A program made the position numbers and the translations under genes. Positions 47,171 through 60,511 of a stretch of DNA of 64,000 nt are shown piece by piece. The stretch is from Medicago truncatula. Lineage: Eukaryota; Streptophyta; Magnoliopsida; Fabales; Fabaceae. The notes beneath the pieces were generated by a model. It was not told the DNA's origin, did not search any database, and was given only the letters and a program-made list of their open reading frames with translations. Numbering within the stretch: the stretch's first letter is position 1; the number at the start of each line of letters is the position of its first letter. The stretch covers positions 15,138,001-15,202,000 of the forward strand of contig NC_053046.1 in the NCBI RefSeq assembly GCF_003473485.1, in the 5' to 3' direction.

Positions 47171-49257
47171 ATTTAATTCATCAGGAGTAAGTTGAATTCA
47201 ATTCAGTTTCATAGAACAAAGCCAAAAGGGACAATAGGAAAACACTTTGAAAGAAGATGGTAACAATTACAAACACATTCAAAGAAAAACTCACCAAAAT
47301 ATTTGTTCCCTCAATTTTCTATTCGCTGTTACTTGTAGCTCTATTTTGCCTATACTTTTACTTCCACTCATTTGCTCCATTTTTCACTCCCATCATCCCT
47401 CACCAATCTTCACTTTCTTCTTCCCCTCCTTTGAGAAAAGGTGAACTCACTAGCACTGTACCTTTGCTAGTGTCCATTGAATTCCATCTTTGAAATTATA
47501 GAGAATTATAAAAATTATTAGTGTTAGAATTTGATCGATATTTTTGAGGGGACAAATATATAATATGAACTAATCTTCTATGTATTCAAAGTTCTTTATT
47601 GTGTGTGTCGTCACCTTATAGATATTTTAGAAGAAATTTTTTGGAGTGTCTTACCTAGAAGAGATCTTCTCCTATAAAAGTTTTCTCCCGTGTAATGTTA
47701 ACTATTGTCTTTTTTTACTACATACAGTTTCAATAATTAAAACGCAATTGAATGGTGGAGATGGGCCTCAGATCTCCTCAGATCTCCCGTGTAATATTAA
47801 CTATTGTCTTTATTTTCTTATCAAATTAATTTTAGTCCCACTATAGTAACCCATATTTCAAAAACTTTGATGTCATGTCAACAAGTAAACCTTGATGATG
47901 CATCAAATTGCAGCACCGATTTTTTTTAAATCTTGTTTTTATTCATCAATTCACTATGCATATTTTTTGTAATCTTTGGCAGAAAGGGAAAAACCTCATG
48001 AGAAACCATGTGACTATTTCAATGGCAATTGGATTAATGACAAGAGAGGCCCTTTGTATAATGGAACAACATGTAGTGAGATCAAGAAAAGTCGAAATTG
48101 CATCGTCAATGGAAGACCTGACTCAAACTACCTATATTGGAGATGGAAACCAAAGGAGTGTGATCTTCCAATTTTTGAACCAAACACTTTTCTTACACTC
48201 ATCAACAACATGAACATAGCTTTTGTTGGAGACTCTTTAGCTAGGAACCAAATAGAGTCCCTTGTTTGCTTATTATCTTCTCACTACAAGAAACTTGACC
48301 TCTAGTGACGGGCAAAAACCGTCACTAAAGGCTATTTTCCGTAGGTATATGTGGCCAAAACTTTCACCCACGGCCATATTGGCCGTGCACTATACTTAGC
48401 AAGTTGCAACGGATTTTTGTCTGTAAGTGCATGTTTTACCTACGGACAGTACCTTTACCTACGGACGGGTTGTGTGTCTCTACAAGATTTTTCTACAGAC
48501 TAGTACTTTTACCTACAGCGTCTCTGGCCGTGGGTAAAAATCAATCCCACAATTTTTTTTTTTATAAAATGTCCCCCTTTTTTTTTAAAAACGTGAAACC
48601 CCCAAATATTTTTTGAGATATTATTTATTGTTGTTGCACTGTATTATATTTTTCTCCATCATACAAACTGGTTAATAACTATAAAAACAGTTATATTTCA
48701 TAAAAAAAATTGGTGGATTAATATTCTCAAGGTATTATTCACCAATCATCATATAAACTAAAAACAACACCAGAATATATTCTCAAGGTATTATTCACCA
48801 ATGTGGACAAATCATATAACTAAAGACAACACCAAATTACACAAAATGAGTTTTACTACTTATAAGATGCAGAAACTGACAGACACAGTTTTTATATGGT
48901 TCTACCCTATCAAGAACAATCATATACTTTTCTTCACATCATGTTCCGCCAAAACCAGATCATCTTCCTCTTCTCCATCAATGCACCTTAAAATAAGACC
49001 AAAAACAATTAACAGTTAGAGAGATGGATACGTTGTCATGCAATAAGTTGCCAAATTCAACATGCACGTTACGTCCGTGCATGTGCGCATGTGCAAACAC
49101 ACAAAGTCATCTGCCAAGTGATAAACTTATCTTGCACAGACATCTTTACCAAACTCGCAGTCACGTAAGTTTTAATTCATGACAAAGAAGAAGGAAAAAA
49201 GTTGCAGCTAGCATATAATTAGTGAACGCACATTTGCCCTCATTGAAAGATAATACC

Positions 49258-51032
49258 TTAAAAGTGCAGTGAACCAGTGCCACTTGTAGTTTGTTGATTA
49301 TTACCAATAGAACCATTTGGAGCACTTGCAACATCAGGTACCTAAGTGAAAAAAAGTGTATTTTATTTTCTTGAAAAACATTCTTGAAGTTGAAAAATAA
49401 GATTTATTACCTCTTGAGCTACAGCCTGTAAGACAGCATTAATTTGTGGATCATCAGAAAATCGCATTTGAAGCACAGCAACAAGATTTCCAAGTACACT
49501 TTCTACTTTTTGAAGTCTATCTTCTGAATTAGTGCGTTGAGATGAAATATTTGAACTAGCATGTCGTGGAAGTTTGCCAAGACAACGCACACGTCCTCTT
49601 CTTTCAGGCCCTTTCACTTTTGAGTATGTATCATTCATCCAATTTGTAGAATCTTCAGTGACTTGAAAATTTTCTGAATTTTCTACCTCTGCCATATGCT
49701 TCTTTAACTCCTCCTACATGAAGAACGTTACAGTGAATTTTCTTCTTGTAATCCAAGTAAGGTTCAAGTTATTAGTTACAAGGAAACTAAACTTAAGCAA
49801 GTTACTAGACAGTACACCTTTCATGAAATTTTACACAGTTCCTTACTCTAAATAAATATATCTTACAATTGTTGAAGCTGCCTTTTCAGTCACAATGCTC
49901 CCGTCTTTTCGAGTTCGGGTTTCAATATAAATTTCAGCTCGAGAAGGTTGCACTCCTATAGCCTTCGTTGTCTAAAATTTTGAATAAGAACAGTAAGCAT
50001 TCTATTTGCAAAACAACCTAGTTGAAAATACTAATAAAAGTCATACAAAGAAACATACCATCTCATGAATTAGCCTCGGAAGATTCTTGGTTCCCATGCA
50101 ATGTAAATCCTCATATTTTGAGCGATTCCTTTTGTTGATTTGACTTATTTTCTATAAACAATAAAATACGAAGCATTAAAACACAGTTCAAATAAATCAT
50201 TGTTGTTATTGTTGTAGTAGCTCTTGTTGCAGTAGCTGACTAGTCTAATTACCAACACAATTACAGAGTAAAATAGTGGGATGTAAATAAAAAGACGTGA
50301 CAGAAGCAATATTCTTAGATAAATTCAGCATTGAAAATAGGCAGTGCATTGAAAACAAACATATACCTTCCCTTCCTTGGAACACCAATGGTGCACTAAA
50401 GCACGATATTGGGACGGATCAACTCTTGTGTCAGGGATGATAGAAGCCATTTCCTCTTCAGTTTTGCTTTCATCATACCCTTTTGATTTCAAATCATGCT
50501 TAAATTGTCTCCACTTACTGCTCATGTTATCCTTTAGTATTTGTGTTGTTTGCTCGGTCAATTCAGGAACAAATCGGAACTTACTCTATTTATTAAAAAG
50601 CCAAATTGTTAGACATTTTGTAAAGTAATAAAATATCACAATAAATAAATGGAAATAAAACTTCAAAAATTCTACAAAGACCTTAATTAAATCAAACATG
50701 TTGGTAATATCAGTCTCAAGCATGTCTTTCCAAGAAATATGGTTGATAGGAGCACATTGGTGTCTCCTTACCAAGCTCCCTATTGCATTCAGTAGAGTCT
50801 TCCCTTCCCAACCCATGGGATTACCCAAACTATCCACTTCAATAAGTATAAATTCTCCATCAGGCATGTCCCATACATCTAACATATGTGTATAACCTCT
50901 AGTCTTCTTTTCACAATGGGTCTCACTATGACTTCCCTCTTTGTTGACTTCATTAGAACTATCAACTGATTGCTCTTTTTCTAGTGATGGGCCATCAGTT
51001 TGAACAACCTTCAACTTTCTCCGTCTGCCCAT
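49258..51032 (-). CDS. Second CACTA-encoded protein (Ptta/En/Spm, Transposase_24-type)
   Basis: Starting at MGRRRKLKVVQ, exons 51032-50682, 50585-50367, 50151-50059, 49971-49867, 49713-49411 and a last one from about 49341 all join in phase 0 with GT/AG borders, for about 385 residues. The exact end near 49258 is uncertain, and a further short exon is possible. Typical family features are a basic N-terminus, the central KWRQFKHDLKSKGYDE segment, the KRNRSKYEDLHCMGTKNLPR motif seen in TnpA-like proteins, and a C-terminal helical region (RTNSEDRLQKVESVLGNLVA) that may dimerise. Such proteins bind the subterminal repeats and assist the main transposase. Confidence 0.75.
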
Positions 51033-51184
51033 GGTACTTGCTTTAACTAAAAGATCAAACAATCAGTTTAGTTGCTGAGAATGTAAAATAAGAATTAGTT
51101 GCTGAAAATTCAAAATAAGAGTATGTAAAACAATAATTACCTCTTCAATTGAAATACAATGATCTAAAACTAGCAATACACACC

Positions 51185-54100
51185 TTAAACAAAATCAGTA
51201 AAACCATCATTAATAACAGGAAAACAAACATAGTCTTCCTCACTATCATCCCCTGTATCACAATCCTCATCATTTTGGGGGATGTCACTTCGGGGAATGT
51301 CCTCCATATTAATTTGAACTTCAATGATATCATCACTATCATCAGCTTCTGGTCTAATCAAGTCATTATCATTTATTTCTTCCAAGACTTGTTCATTTCC
51401 ATTATCTATAGCATTGGATTGAAGATCACCCAAATCATATACATCTCTAACCTTAGCGTGCACAACGACAAACCAATCCTTTTGTCTCTTATTCTCCACA
51501 TAGAATACTTTTTTGGCTTGAGAAGCAAAAATAAATGGGTCATCACATATATCATTGCCTGTATGTTGCAAATAATTAAAATTTACTAATGGCAAGCCCA
51601 AATTATCAATGCTGCAACCCCTATTTATGTCAACCCAATCACACTTGAAAAGTACAACTTTATATTTCCCTGCATAATCCAACTGAACTATATCTGTCAA
51701 TGCACCATAGTAGTTTATTTCTCCTTCTTTAGGGTGTTTGTCTCTTGAACTAGCATAACTTCTTGTCTTAACAGTAACACAAATCCCACTGTTTTGAGTC
51801 TTTAAGCACCTTTCACGCTTCTTTGTATGGAATCTAACCCCATTAACAATATAACCACTATAGTTTCTCACTATTTCTAGTGGACCACGTGCTAACCATT
51901 TGATTTCATCTGTGACAATAACACTTCCTTGCTCTTCCAATCGTGCGACCTAACACAATTTTATTTAAAATGATTATGAAATGAAACACAATATTGATAA
52001 TGGAAAAGCTTTGTAAAACTTACTCGTTCACGAAACCAATCAGAAAATGTTTGACAATGAATTCTGTCGAGTTCATATGGTGAGAGCCGACGATTTCGAT
52101 TTTGTCTCTTGATAAGATCAATGTGTTCTCTTTGAAAGGGGTCCACATTATTGTTGTTGAAAAGCACATATCTATGTGCTTGTATCAATGTTTTTTTATC
52201 AAGAGAAACTCGAGAAACTCTTCTTCTTTTCTTTACTTTGAACCCAATGTGGCTTTTTCTCCCCAATGGTCTACCTCTAGGATTAAAAAGACTTGAGTTT
52301 TCGACAAAAAAGGAATCATCATTTCGACTAGGTCGATTAAAACGAGTTTCCACTCCAGGGAGATACCGTGAACAAAATATCAAGCCTTCATAAGCTATAT
52401 AACTCTCTGCAATAGACCCTTCAGGATGTGCTCGATTACGTACAAATGACTTTAGAGTAAAAAGGAACCTACAAAAAGATTTTATATTAAAATAAGATAA
52501 TATCATTTTCTTTTATAAATTAGAATACTGTTAAATAAATAAACAAATTTCATACCTTTCAACGGGATACATCCATCGGTAATGAACTGGACCAGCAACT
52601 TTTGCCTCATATGCCAAATGGATTACCAAATGCACCATTACAGTGAAAAAAGATGGAGGGAAAATCTTTTCTAATTGGCACAACGTTTTAGCTACTCGAT
52701 GCTCCAAGTCCTCCAAATTATGCTCATTAAGCACCTTGCCACATAGCTCTTTGAAGAAATTACAAAGCTCACTTATAACTTTAGTCACTTTGTCGGGCAA
52801 ACAACCTTTCATAGCTATTGGAAGAAACTCTTGCATTAGAAGGTGATTGTCATAGCTTTTGAGGCCAGATATTTTGCGTTGCTTCACTTGCACACATCTT
52901 GGAATACTAGACAAATATTCATCTGGAGCTTTCAAATTCTTCAGCACTTCCAAGAATGATTCTTTCTCCTTTGATGTCATCTGATAACAAGCTCTAGGCA
53001 AATACTTTTTACCATTACATTGATGTATCCTTGGGTGTAGCTGACTTCTTATGTTCATGTCTATAAGGTCATAACGTGCCTTATCGTTATCCTTTGACTT
53101 TCGTTCTAAATGCAGCAAGGTTCCAATGATGTTATCACATACATTTTTTTCAATATGCATCACATCAAGATTATGACGAAGAACATTATATTCCCAATAA
53201 GGCAATGTGAACAAAATACATTTCTTTTTCCATGGTGACGGTGTCCCAATTCCATGTTCTTCCATTTGTTTCAAAGCAATAGTTCCATTGGGTAGCTCAG
53301 GTGGAGCTCGAAACTCTTGGTTTCCATCAAAATGTCCTTTATTGTATCTCCATTTATGGCCAGGCTCTAACCAACGCCGATTACACATATAACAAAACTT
53401 TCTACTATAACGCAACCACTTAGAGGTTGTGTCAAAACCACAACATGGACAAGCATATCGACCTTTCGTACTCCAACCTGACAAATTTGCATAGGCTGGG
53501 AAATCATTTATAGTCCACATGATCGCAGCACGCATTTGAAATGACTCCCTTTTACATGCATCAAAGGTTCTGACTCCAATTTCCCATAATTCCTTTAATT
53601 CTTCGATAAGAGGCTGCATATATACATCAATATTATTACCTGGACCTTTTGGACCAGGAATAAGCAACGAGAGTATGAAGTTTGGTTGCTTCATACACAT
53701 CCACGGTGGAAGATTATATGGAATCAAGACAACAGGCCAAGTGCTGTGAGAAATTGTCATGGTTTTGAAAGGATTAAAGCCATCAGAAGCTAAACCTAGT
53801 CGAACGTTACGAGCATCACGAGAGAAATCCGAATATCGACGATCAAAATCCTTCCAAGCAAAAGAATCAGCTGGATGTCTCATGAGTCCATCTTTAGATC
53901 GATTATCTTTATGCCATGTCATAAAAGAAGCTGTTTTCGATGACATAAAAAGTCTTTGTAATCTAGCCTTAAGAGGAAACCAACGAAGAACCTTTAAAGG
54001 TATCTTTTTTCTACCTTCCACATCATCTGAGTTAACTTTCCATCTTGAGAGACCACATTTAGGACAAACATTAAGATGAGCCAAATCCCTCCAATACAAT

Positions 54101-54798
54101 ATACACTCGTTTGGACAAACATGAATTTTTTCATATGATAAACCCAACCCCGAAATAATCTTCTTTGTCTCATAAAATGACTTAGGCAAAGTATTTTCCT
54201 CAGGAAATGCATCACTTAACAGTTCTAGCAACATTGAGAAGCTTTTGTCAGTCCATCCATTCATACACTTTAAGTGGTACAAGTGTACGATGAAGGATAG
54301 TTTTGAGAACTTACAACCGGGATAAAGATTTTGCTCTGCCTCCTTCAATAACTTAAAGAACTTTTTTGAATTATCATCCTCTTCAGATTGTTGAGCATTA
54401 TGGTTGTTTGTGAATGCTTCAGAACCCCTGTCCTCTATATTTGTATATGCATCATCATCATTATCGCTATTCGTATGCATTGGAAATGCATCATGAATTA
54501 ATGCATCCATGTCATGATCAAATTCGTGTTCTACTTCAGATGCACATAGAGGGTTAGAAGGGTTTTCTTTCTCACCATGAAAGATCCAATGAATATAACC
54601 TTTTAGAAATCCATGATTGATTACATGTTCATAGACATCCATCCGAGTACGCTTGTAGCAATTGACACATTTTTTGCAGGGACAAAAAATTTTCCCATTT
54701 TCAGATGAGTTAGCAAAAGCAAAATCCATAAAACTTAAAACCCCTCTAATGTACTCCTCCTTAGTTATAGATTTATTTGATATCCAACTCTTATCCAT
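51185..54798 (-). CDS. CACTA transposase (TNP2 / TnpD-type)
   Basis: Three exons (54798-52556, 52468-52024 and 51949-51185) with proper junctions give about 1150 residues. The start is MDKSWISN, usual for this family; an ATG 13 codons upstream is less likely. In order: an N-terminal transposase-associated zinc-binding domain (CPCKKCVNC), the TNP2 core (LGLASDGFNPF, WPVVLIPYNLPPWMCMK, CPCCGFDT, NLDVMHIEKNVCDNIIG), the DUF4218-type region (GCLPDKVTKVISELCNFFKELC, HYRWMYPVER) and a C-terminal DUF4216-type segment (FKCDWVDINRGC). The conserved DG...F and DVMHIEKN motifs are intact. It would cut at the 12-bp termini. No internal stop or frame break was seen, which is unusual for this large gene in plants. 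Confidence 0.9.
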
Positions 54799-54837
54799 TG
54801 TATAAAACAGGAGAGAGTCGAGCCGTGAGCTCTGCAC

Positions 54838-56490
54838 CTTATTTATGAGCCAATAAGGCTTATAAAACCCAAAAATCTCTCGAGGTTTCGTAGCTAGCTA
54901 GTAATAAATTCAACAGTAATACTTCATGCAAAATCAGTTGCACTACATAATCATACCTAGGATTTTAATCTATTTATCCAAAAGAGTCATAGTCCACTTA
55001 CGGTTGAGTGCTAAATCTAACAAAGCTGGTTTGCCGTGATCCTCGTAGACTATGACAGACACAGAACAACAACCAGAGCTGTTCCAAAAAATCTTTCGAA
55101 GACTTGACTTCTATACAAATCTTCTTAGCAACCTGCAATAGAAATAAACTCTGGAATCAATTTGATTGATGCTGATAGAAAAATCCTCATTTTCACATAT
55201 GTAACAGGCTACTAATGATTGATGAATATAGTTTTGAACTCCAATTCTAGCTCTTAACTTTGATTTACACACTCATATCATATGTTTTCCCTATCCAAAT
55301 TTTTATCATTATAGTGAATTCAAGTGCATAAACTAGAGAAATGTCATATTCAAATTTGCTTGTAGAGTGATTCCTTTTATAGACTCATTCATGTTTTTTG
55401 GTGCATAAACAACCCTTCAAAAGTTTTAAATAAAAGATGAAATATATCATGAATGTTATGTGAGAATTGATTCATATATTTATGAAGGAAATATTCATTG
55501 CAATCTAGCACCATATAACTTCTTTTTAACTATTATATACAAGTAGCTGTAGATGGCATATATGCCGTACATGCATACAACACTGTTGTTTTAGAATACA
55601 AACCCTTTTTCTTTTTCTTTTTTTTTACAAAAGAAGAGCTGCAACATATCATTAATGATTGGAACAGTAATACAAGTACTAAAATCATCATAATTGTGAA
55701 GGGTAACAAAATATAGAACACCCCCCTACCCCCACTAAGGTATGACAAATTACAAGAGTTTCTTTTAATTGCGAGACGCTTTTGTTGATAATCGTCTCCC
55801 GGATCTCGTATTGGTGTATTATCAAGTCATTCGTTTTAGTAGTTACTTTAGTCTTCCACACCAACTGCATTGAATTAGTGTGTGAACACTCACGTCGTAG
55901 ACTAGACCTCTTCCGTTCTACACGTTCAAATGCTGCTGCTATTGCTCCTCTGCCTCCAAATTTGGAACCACAGCCAGCAGCTCAGGTCTAAATATTCATG
56001 TGGCTTGCAAGGGGGTACTTGATCCACTAAAAGGTATTAAATCTAGGAGAGGGTTCGGAAAACACTCATAATACAAACAAACAAGCTCGTACAACTGCTG
56101 GATTCTGTTTTGAATTCTGTTTTGTATATAGGTACAAACAAGTTCATCCAAATCGAGCGAGCTCTAGGAGAGAAAAAAAGTATATAGGACCTAAAAGTTT
56201 ATTGAATTCTGTTTTGTTTTCCTTATTAATTGAGCAGAATAATGTATATGTTTCAATAGTTAGTTTATATGTGGAAAATCAATGTAAAAGTGTTGAGCAT
56301 AGGGCTGTGACAAATTCAAGCCATGCTCGTACAACTGCTGCATTTTTTGTAGCTCATTCGGATGATTGTAACGTCGAGCCAGCACAAGCTATCACTGATG
56401 AACATAATCCACCAATTTTCAAGTCCTTCAAATACAAGGATTTCAACTCTCACTACTTTAACAAATATGCTGACACAGACGTGGTGCTGA
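54838..56490. other. CACTA non-coding right-hand region
   Basis: Upstream of the minus-strand transposase gene. It probably contains the 5' untranslated sequence and introns of the element's transcripts. The plus-strand frame at 56202-56522 and other small frames have no family match. Nothing else is recognised. Confidence 0.45.
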
Positions 56491-56494
56491 AATC

Positions 56495-56745
56495 AGTTCA
56501 AAAACACATACACATAAACTGATTTCAAAATTCTACCAAAATCAAGTTCAAAAACACATACAAATAATCTGATTTCAAAATTTTTCCCAAAATTCAGTTA
56601 AAAACACACGCACATAAACTGATTCCAAAATTCTACCAAAATCCAATTCAAAAACACATACACATGAACTGATTTCAAAATTTTCCCAAAATCTAGTTCA
56701 AAAACACATCTACGTATACTAATTTCAAGAATAACAACACTATAC
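56495..56745. repeat. 48-bp tandem repeat near the CACTA right end
   Basis: Five degenerate copies of a unit like AGTTCAAAAACACATACACA followed by TAAACTGATTTCAAAATTCT, starting at about 56496, 56541, 56591, 56638 and 56688. Confidence 0.88.
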
Positions 56746-59568
56746 CTAATTACCACATTCATATCAAAAATTAAAACAAAGAGAACGAAAATTACTCACA
56801 GCGATTGAAAATGATCCAGAGCGAGTTCGAAGATCGGCGGTCCGACGGTCGATGAAGGCGACGATTGAGATTGATACAGTTTGAACAAAATCGATACAGA
56901 TTGATGTTGTGTTTGTTTTGACGGCAGAATGCACGCGCGTTTCAGCTTAAGCTTGAATATATAGCTTTTCAATATCACGTCCAAATTGCACGCAGAATCG
57001 ATTGTGAGCTTGAGAACGATTAAGAGCAAAATCGATTTGAAGATCCCTAAATCAATTTGAACAAAATACGAACAACAAAATCGATTTGAAAATCGATACA
57101 GTAGGGAATCGATTCAGAGCTTGATGAGGTTTGTGAGGTGAGATTGATCAATGGAGTTTCTAGGTTTGTGAGGGAATCGATATAGCTTAAGTTTGTGAGG
57201 TTTGAGATCAATGGAGTTTGTGAGATTTTAGATTGATGAAGAAAAAGCCATTTTGAGATTGATGAGCGTGTGAGTGTGAATGGTACGGTACGTGTTTGTG
57301 AAAAAAAAATCTCACTCTATTTGTAAAAAATATAACAATAATAATTATATAATAATATAATAGAAATAATAAAATAAATAAAATGGTTTTAGTGACAGTT
57401 TTTCATATGTCCGTTGGTAAAAACTACCCGCTTTAAAAAATGGCTGTAGGGACAGGGTACTTTTCTTGTAGTGTCTGCTTCAAAACCTAAACCTGTCCAC
57501 CATTTAGGCTCTGATGCAAAGTGGTATTTTCCTTCTCACAATGCAAACTTGACATTCTATTGGTCACCATTTCTTGTGAAGGGTGATCAAAGAAAAAATG
57601 ATGGGCCACAATATAATACAATATATTTGGATCATGTAAATGAAATGTGGGCAAGGGATATGGATAAAATGGACTTGATTGTTTTGTCATTTGGTCATTG
57701 GTTTTTGGACATTCCTTCAATTTACTATGAAGGTGATTCAGTTATAGGTTGTTTTAGATGTCAAGAATTTAAATTTAATTATAGTGATATTGGATTTTAT
57801 ATTCCAATGAGAAAGGCTTTAAGGACTACCCTTAATAGCATAATTGAGAGGAAAATGGTTAAAGGGAATAAAATTGATGTGATTGTGAGAACATACTCAC
57901 CTACTCATTTTGAAGGTGGTTGGGATAAGGGTGGTACTTGTTCAAAGAGAGAGCCATATGGAAATGAGGAGAAGAAACTTGAAGGAATGGATGCTAAGAT
58001 AAGAAGTGTTGAGATAGAGGAAGTGGAAAATGCTAGGGCAAAAGCTAAACAATTTGGATTAAATTTAGAGGTGCTTGATATAACAAAATTGGCATTGTTG
58101 AGACCAGATGGTCATGCTGGTGCTTATATGAATCCTTTTCCATTTGCAAATGGAGTTCCAAAATATGTACAAAATGATTGTGTTCATTGGTGCTTGCCAG
58201 GACCTATAGATACTTGGAATGAGATTTTGTTGGAGATGATGAAGAAGAAATCTGGATCATCGAGGAGATGATCCGGATACGTAAAGAAGGGGGAAAACGA
58301 TTAGAATATCTTATGTGTTAATGTGTATACTTGTGAATGATTAGTCGATGATTGTATACGATAAAAGTACATTATTGACTGTGTCTTTCATTCATTTCAT
58401 CAATGATTTATGTATACACAAAATAATCTTCAATTTGATTCTCATGATAATGCATTTATCTCATATAAAATTATAAAAAATATAAACAATCTTAATAGAA
58501 ATTGAAATACTACTACTTCCTTAAAATCAAAATCCCCATTGAATGATGCTTCACGATGAAAAATTAGTATGATGATGAAATTAAGAATATTCTTGTTTCT
58601 GTGAGAGAACTTCCATTATTATTGTGCAGAACACATGTGTATTTTTTATTCCTAACTTTATTCTTATCAAAAAGTCTAAAATATTGTATTTTAAAAAGTT
58701 AGTTAAACTCTTCTTTTTCTTTGATTATTTTGACTTGAACAACACTTTTTATTTTTTTTTACAAAACATGGATCACATGATACCATGCAGTTGCTTTTAT
58801 TTATTTATTACTGATTTTTTTTTAAGGAATCTATTATTGATTACTATTGTGTGCGGATTGTAAAGATAAGAAAACATATATTTTTTTTATTCTAAAAGAG
58901 TGGGCTATTTCATGAGTTTGGGTCCCCTCTTTCATTCAAATTGAATGGTTCAACGAACATTAGTTTCAAAAAAATTCTTAAATATGTAATTCATAAAGAG
59001 TAGTGATACATAGACCACCTTAGATGGCATGTACCACTTATACACTCATACACAATTGTGACATGTGTCCATGTGGTCCCCACATACACAAGAAACTCAC
59101 ATTCACACACTCTCACATGGGAGTGGTACATAGTGTGTATGCAGAAAAGGGTGTTCATGAAACATTATCCTTTATAAACATGGCAACACATTGATGTATC
59201 GATGTAGCACCCTCATCAATGTCCTCACAAAAGCTTCAAATTGCGACATTACTAAAGGGTTGCAATGGTAAAAAATAGGTCAACAATCATAATCTGAGGT
59301 TAAATCAAATCTCATCTCATAAGTATAGAACTCTTAAAGCATTTTCATCATATTCCCTACACCGAGCACAACTATGGGATAAAATACTTTTTTTGTTATA
59401 AGCTTTGTTCTAGTTGGTAAGCAGTCTCTTAGCATGCACCATATAAAATTCTTCACAATAAGGTGGCTTCCACATTCCAAACTATGGACCAATCACTATA
59501 TAAGGCAGAATTATTCATCAAATTATTTAAACTTGAACGAATTTATCTAAAATAAAATTATGAAAATT

Positions 59569-59572
<4 letters not shown>

Positions 59573-59624
<52 letters not shown>
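59573..59624. repeat. (TA)n microsatellite
   Basis: About 25 uninterrupted TA dinucleotides. Confidence 0.97.
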
Positions 59625-59626
<2 letters not shown>

Positions 59627-60511
59627 TAATATAATATTGTAAATAGGTCAATATTGCAAAATATGACTTAATTACAAAGGAAAAATTATACCAAGCTACC
59701 ATAATAAACGTTATGCTCAACTTAGCATCAAAATACAAAAATTAAGGCACAAAATCTTAAGTTTCTTAATTCTCTAAGCCATCCAAAAAAGAAAGTTTCT
59801 AAAGTTGTTAATAAAACTATCCAAAAAATAAACAAGTTAATTTCTTCAAAAGTTCAATCCTTCGAAAGAATAAAGTAAAGGAAGAATAAAGCATGAACTC
59901 TATGTTGTAAGTTACTAAGTACGGTACCTTTTGAAGCTCTATTGTTTTGCTGAAATTTGAAAAGATGTCTTCCACCATCACTGAACACAAACACCACCAC
60001 CGCAATCCTAATCGGCGTCACTATCTCTGTATGTTTTTTAGAAGAAGAAAAGAAGCGTTGCACGCTCATAACACTTTGATATTGGGTTGGGCTTTAAAAA
60101 TGAATTGGATTTTAATTGAAAATCGGACAAAAAAAAAACTGTTTTTTTTAAGATAAACTCGCAAACTTAGACGAATTTACCCGATTTTACTGATTTAAAG
60201 CTGTGTTAACTCAGTCAAACTCGGTCAACTTTCCGATTTTACCAAAAAAAAAGAGTTTATCTCCGAGTTTACACGATTTTGACACCTAAAAACGTAAACT
60301 CTTTTAACACTCCATTTGCAAAACCTTGGTCACAATTGATCAGATACGTGAGTGGTAATGAAAGAGACTCATTCGGCTTACAAGACCATATACGGACCCA
60401 CACATTTATAATACTAGTAAAGGCTAGTGCAAGATTGCACGGATGCATGATAAATGATAAATTTGTGAAATTCTATAACATATTATTTTCAGAAAGTTTT
60501 CAGTAAAATAC

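Larger units (their letters stand above)
40438..47256. other. Repeat-filled region between TBL genes 3 and 4
   Basis: No host gene is supported in 6.8 kb. It contains, in order, a Mutator-type MITE, a Stowaway-type MITE, a copia fossil, two nested MITEs, an element carrying a minisatellite, and a tandemly repeated TBL upstream block. Each is listed separately. Between them is AT-rich sequence with poly-A runs. Confidence 0.6.
48282..57473 (-). mobile_element. CACTA (En/Spm) DNA transposon, apparently complete
   Basis: A 9192-bp element beginning CACTACAAGAAA and ending TTTCTTGTAGTG, a perfect 12-bp inverted terminus, with 3-bp duplication TCT at 48279-48281 and 57474-57476. Subterminal regions are rich in short motifs such as ACCTACGGAC and GGCCGTG on the left, and GTCCGT/TAGGGACAGG variants on the right, the probable transposase-binding zones. 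It carries two minus-strand genes: a TNP2/TnpD-type transposase and a second En/Spm protein (TnpA/Transposase_24-type). Both have consistent splice sites and open frames, so the element looks autonomous or recently so. The right end (55-57.4 kb) is probably the promoter side. Confidence 0.95.
47257..58271 (+). pseudogene. TBL gene 4, split by a CACTA transposon
   Basis: Exon 1 (47257-47440) encodes an anchor (IFYSLLLVALFCLYFYFHSF). Exon 2 begins at 47983 and encodes PMR5N and GDS (FVGDSLARNQIESLV) up to codon TCT at 48279-48281, where the CACTA element starts. Coding resumes at 57474-57477 with SASKPKPVHH and runs to the stop at 58271, including DxxH (DCVHWCLPG). The two halves are in the same frame. 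The target duplication is one codon (TCT), and skipping the element leaves a complete 425-residue TBL protein like TBL gene 2. As it stands, translation runs eight codons into the transposon and stops, leaving GDS but not DxxH. Both halves lack other damage, so the insertion looks recent; precise loss of the element would restore the gene. Confidence 0.92.

Noticed and set aside
51149-51589. Plus-strand 146-residue frame
   Set aside because: Antisense shadow of the CACTA transposase third exon.
58990-59150. A further MITE
   Set aside because: Inverted similarity is too short and no target duplication could be defined.
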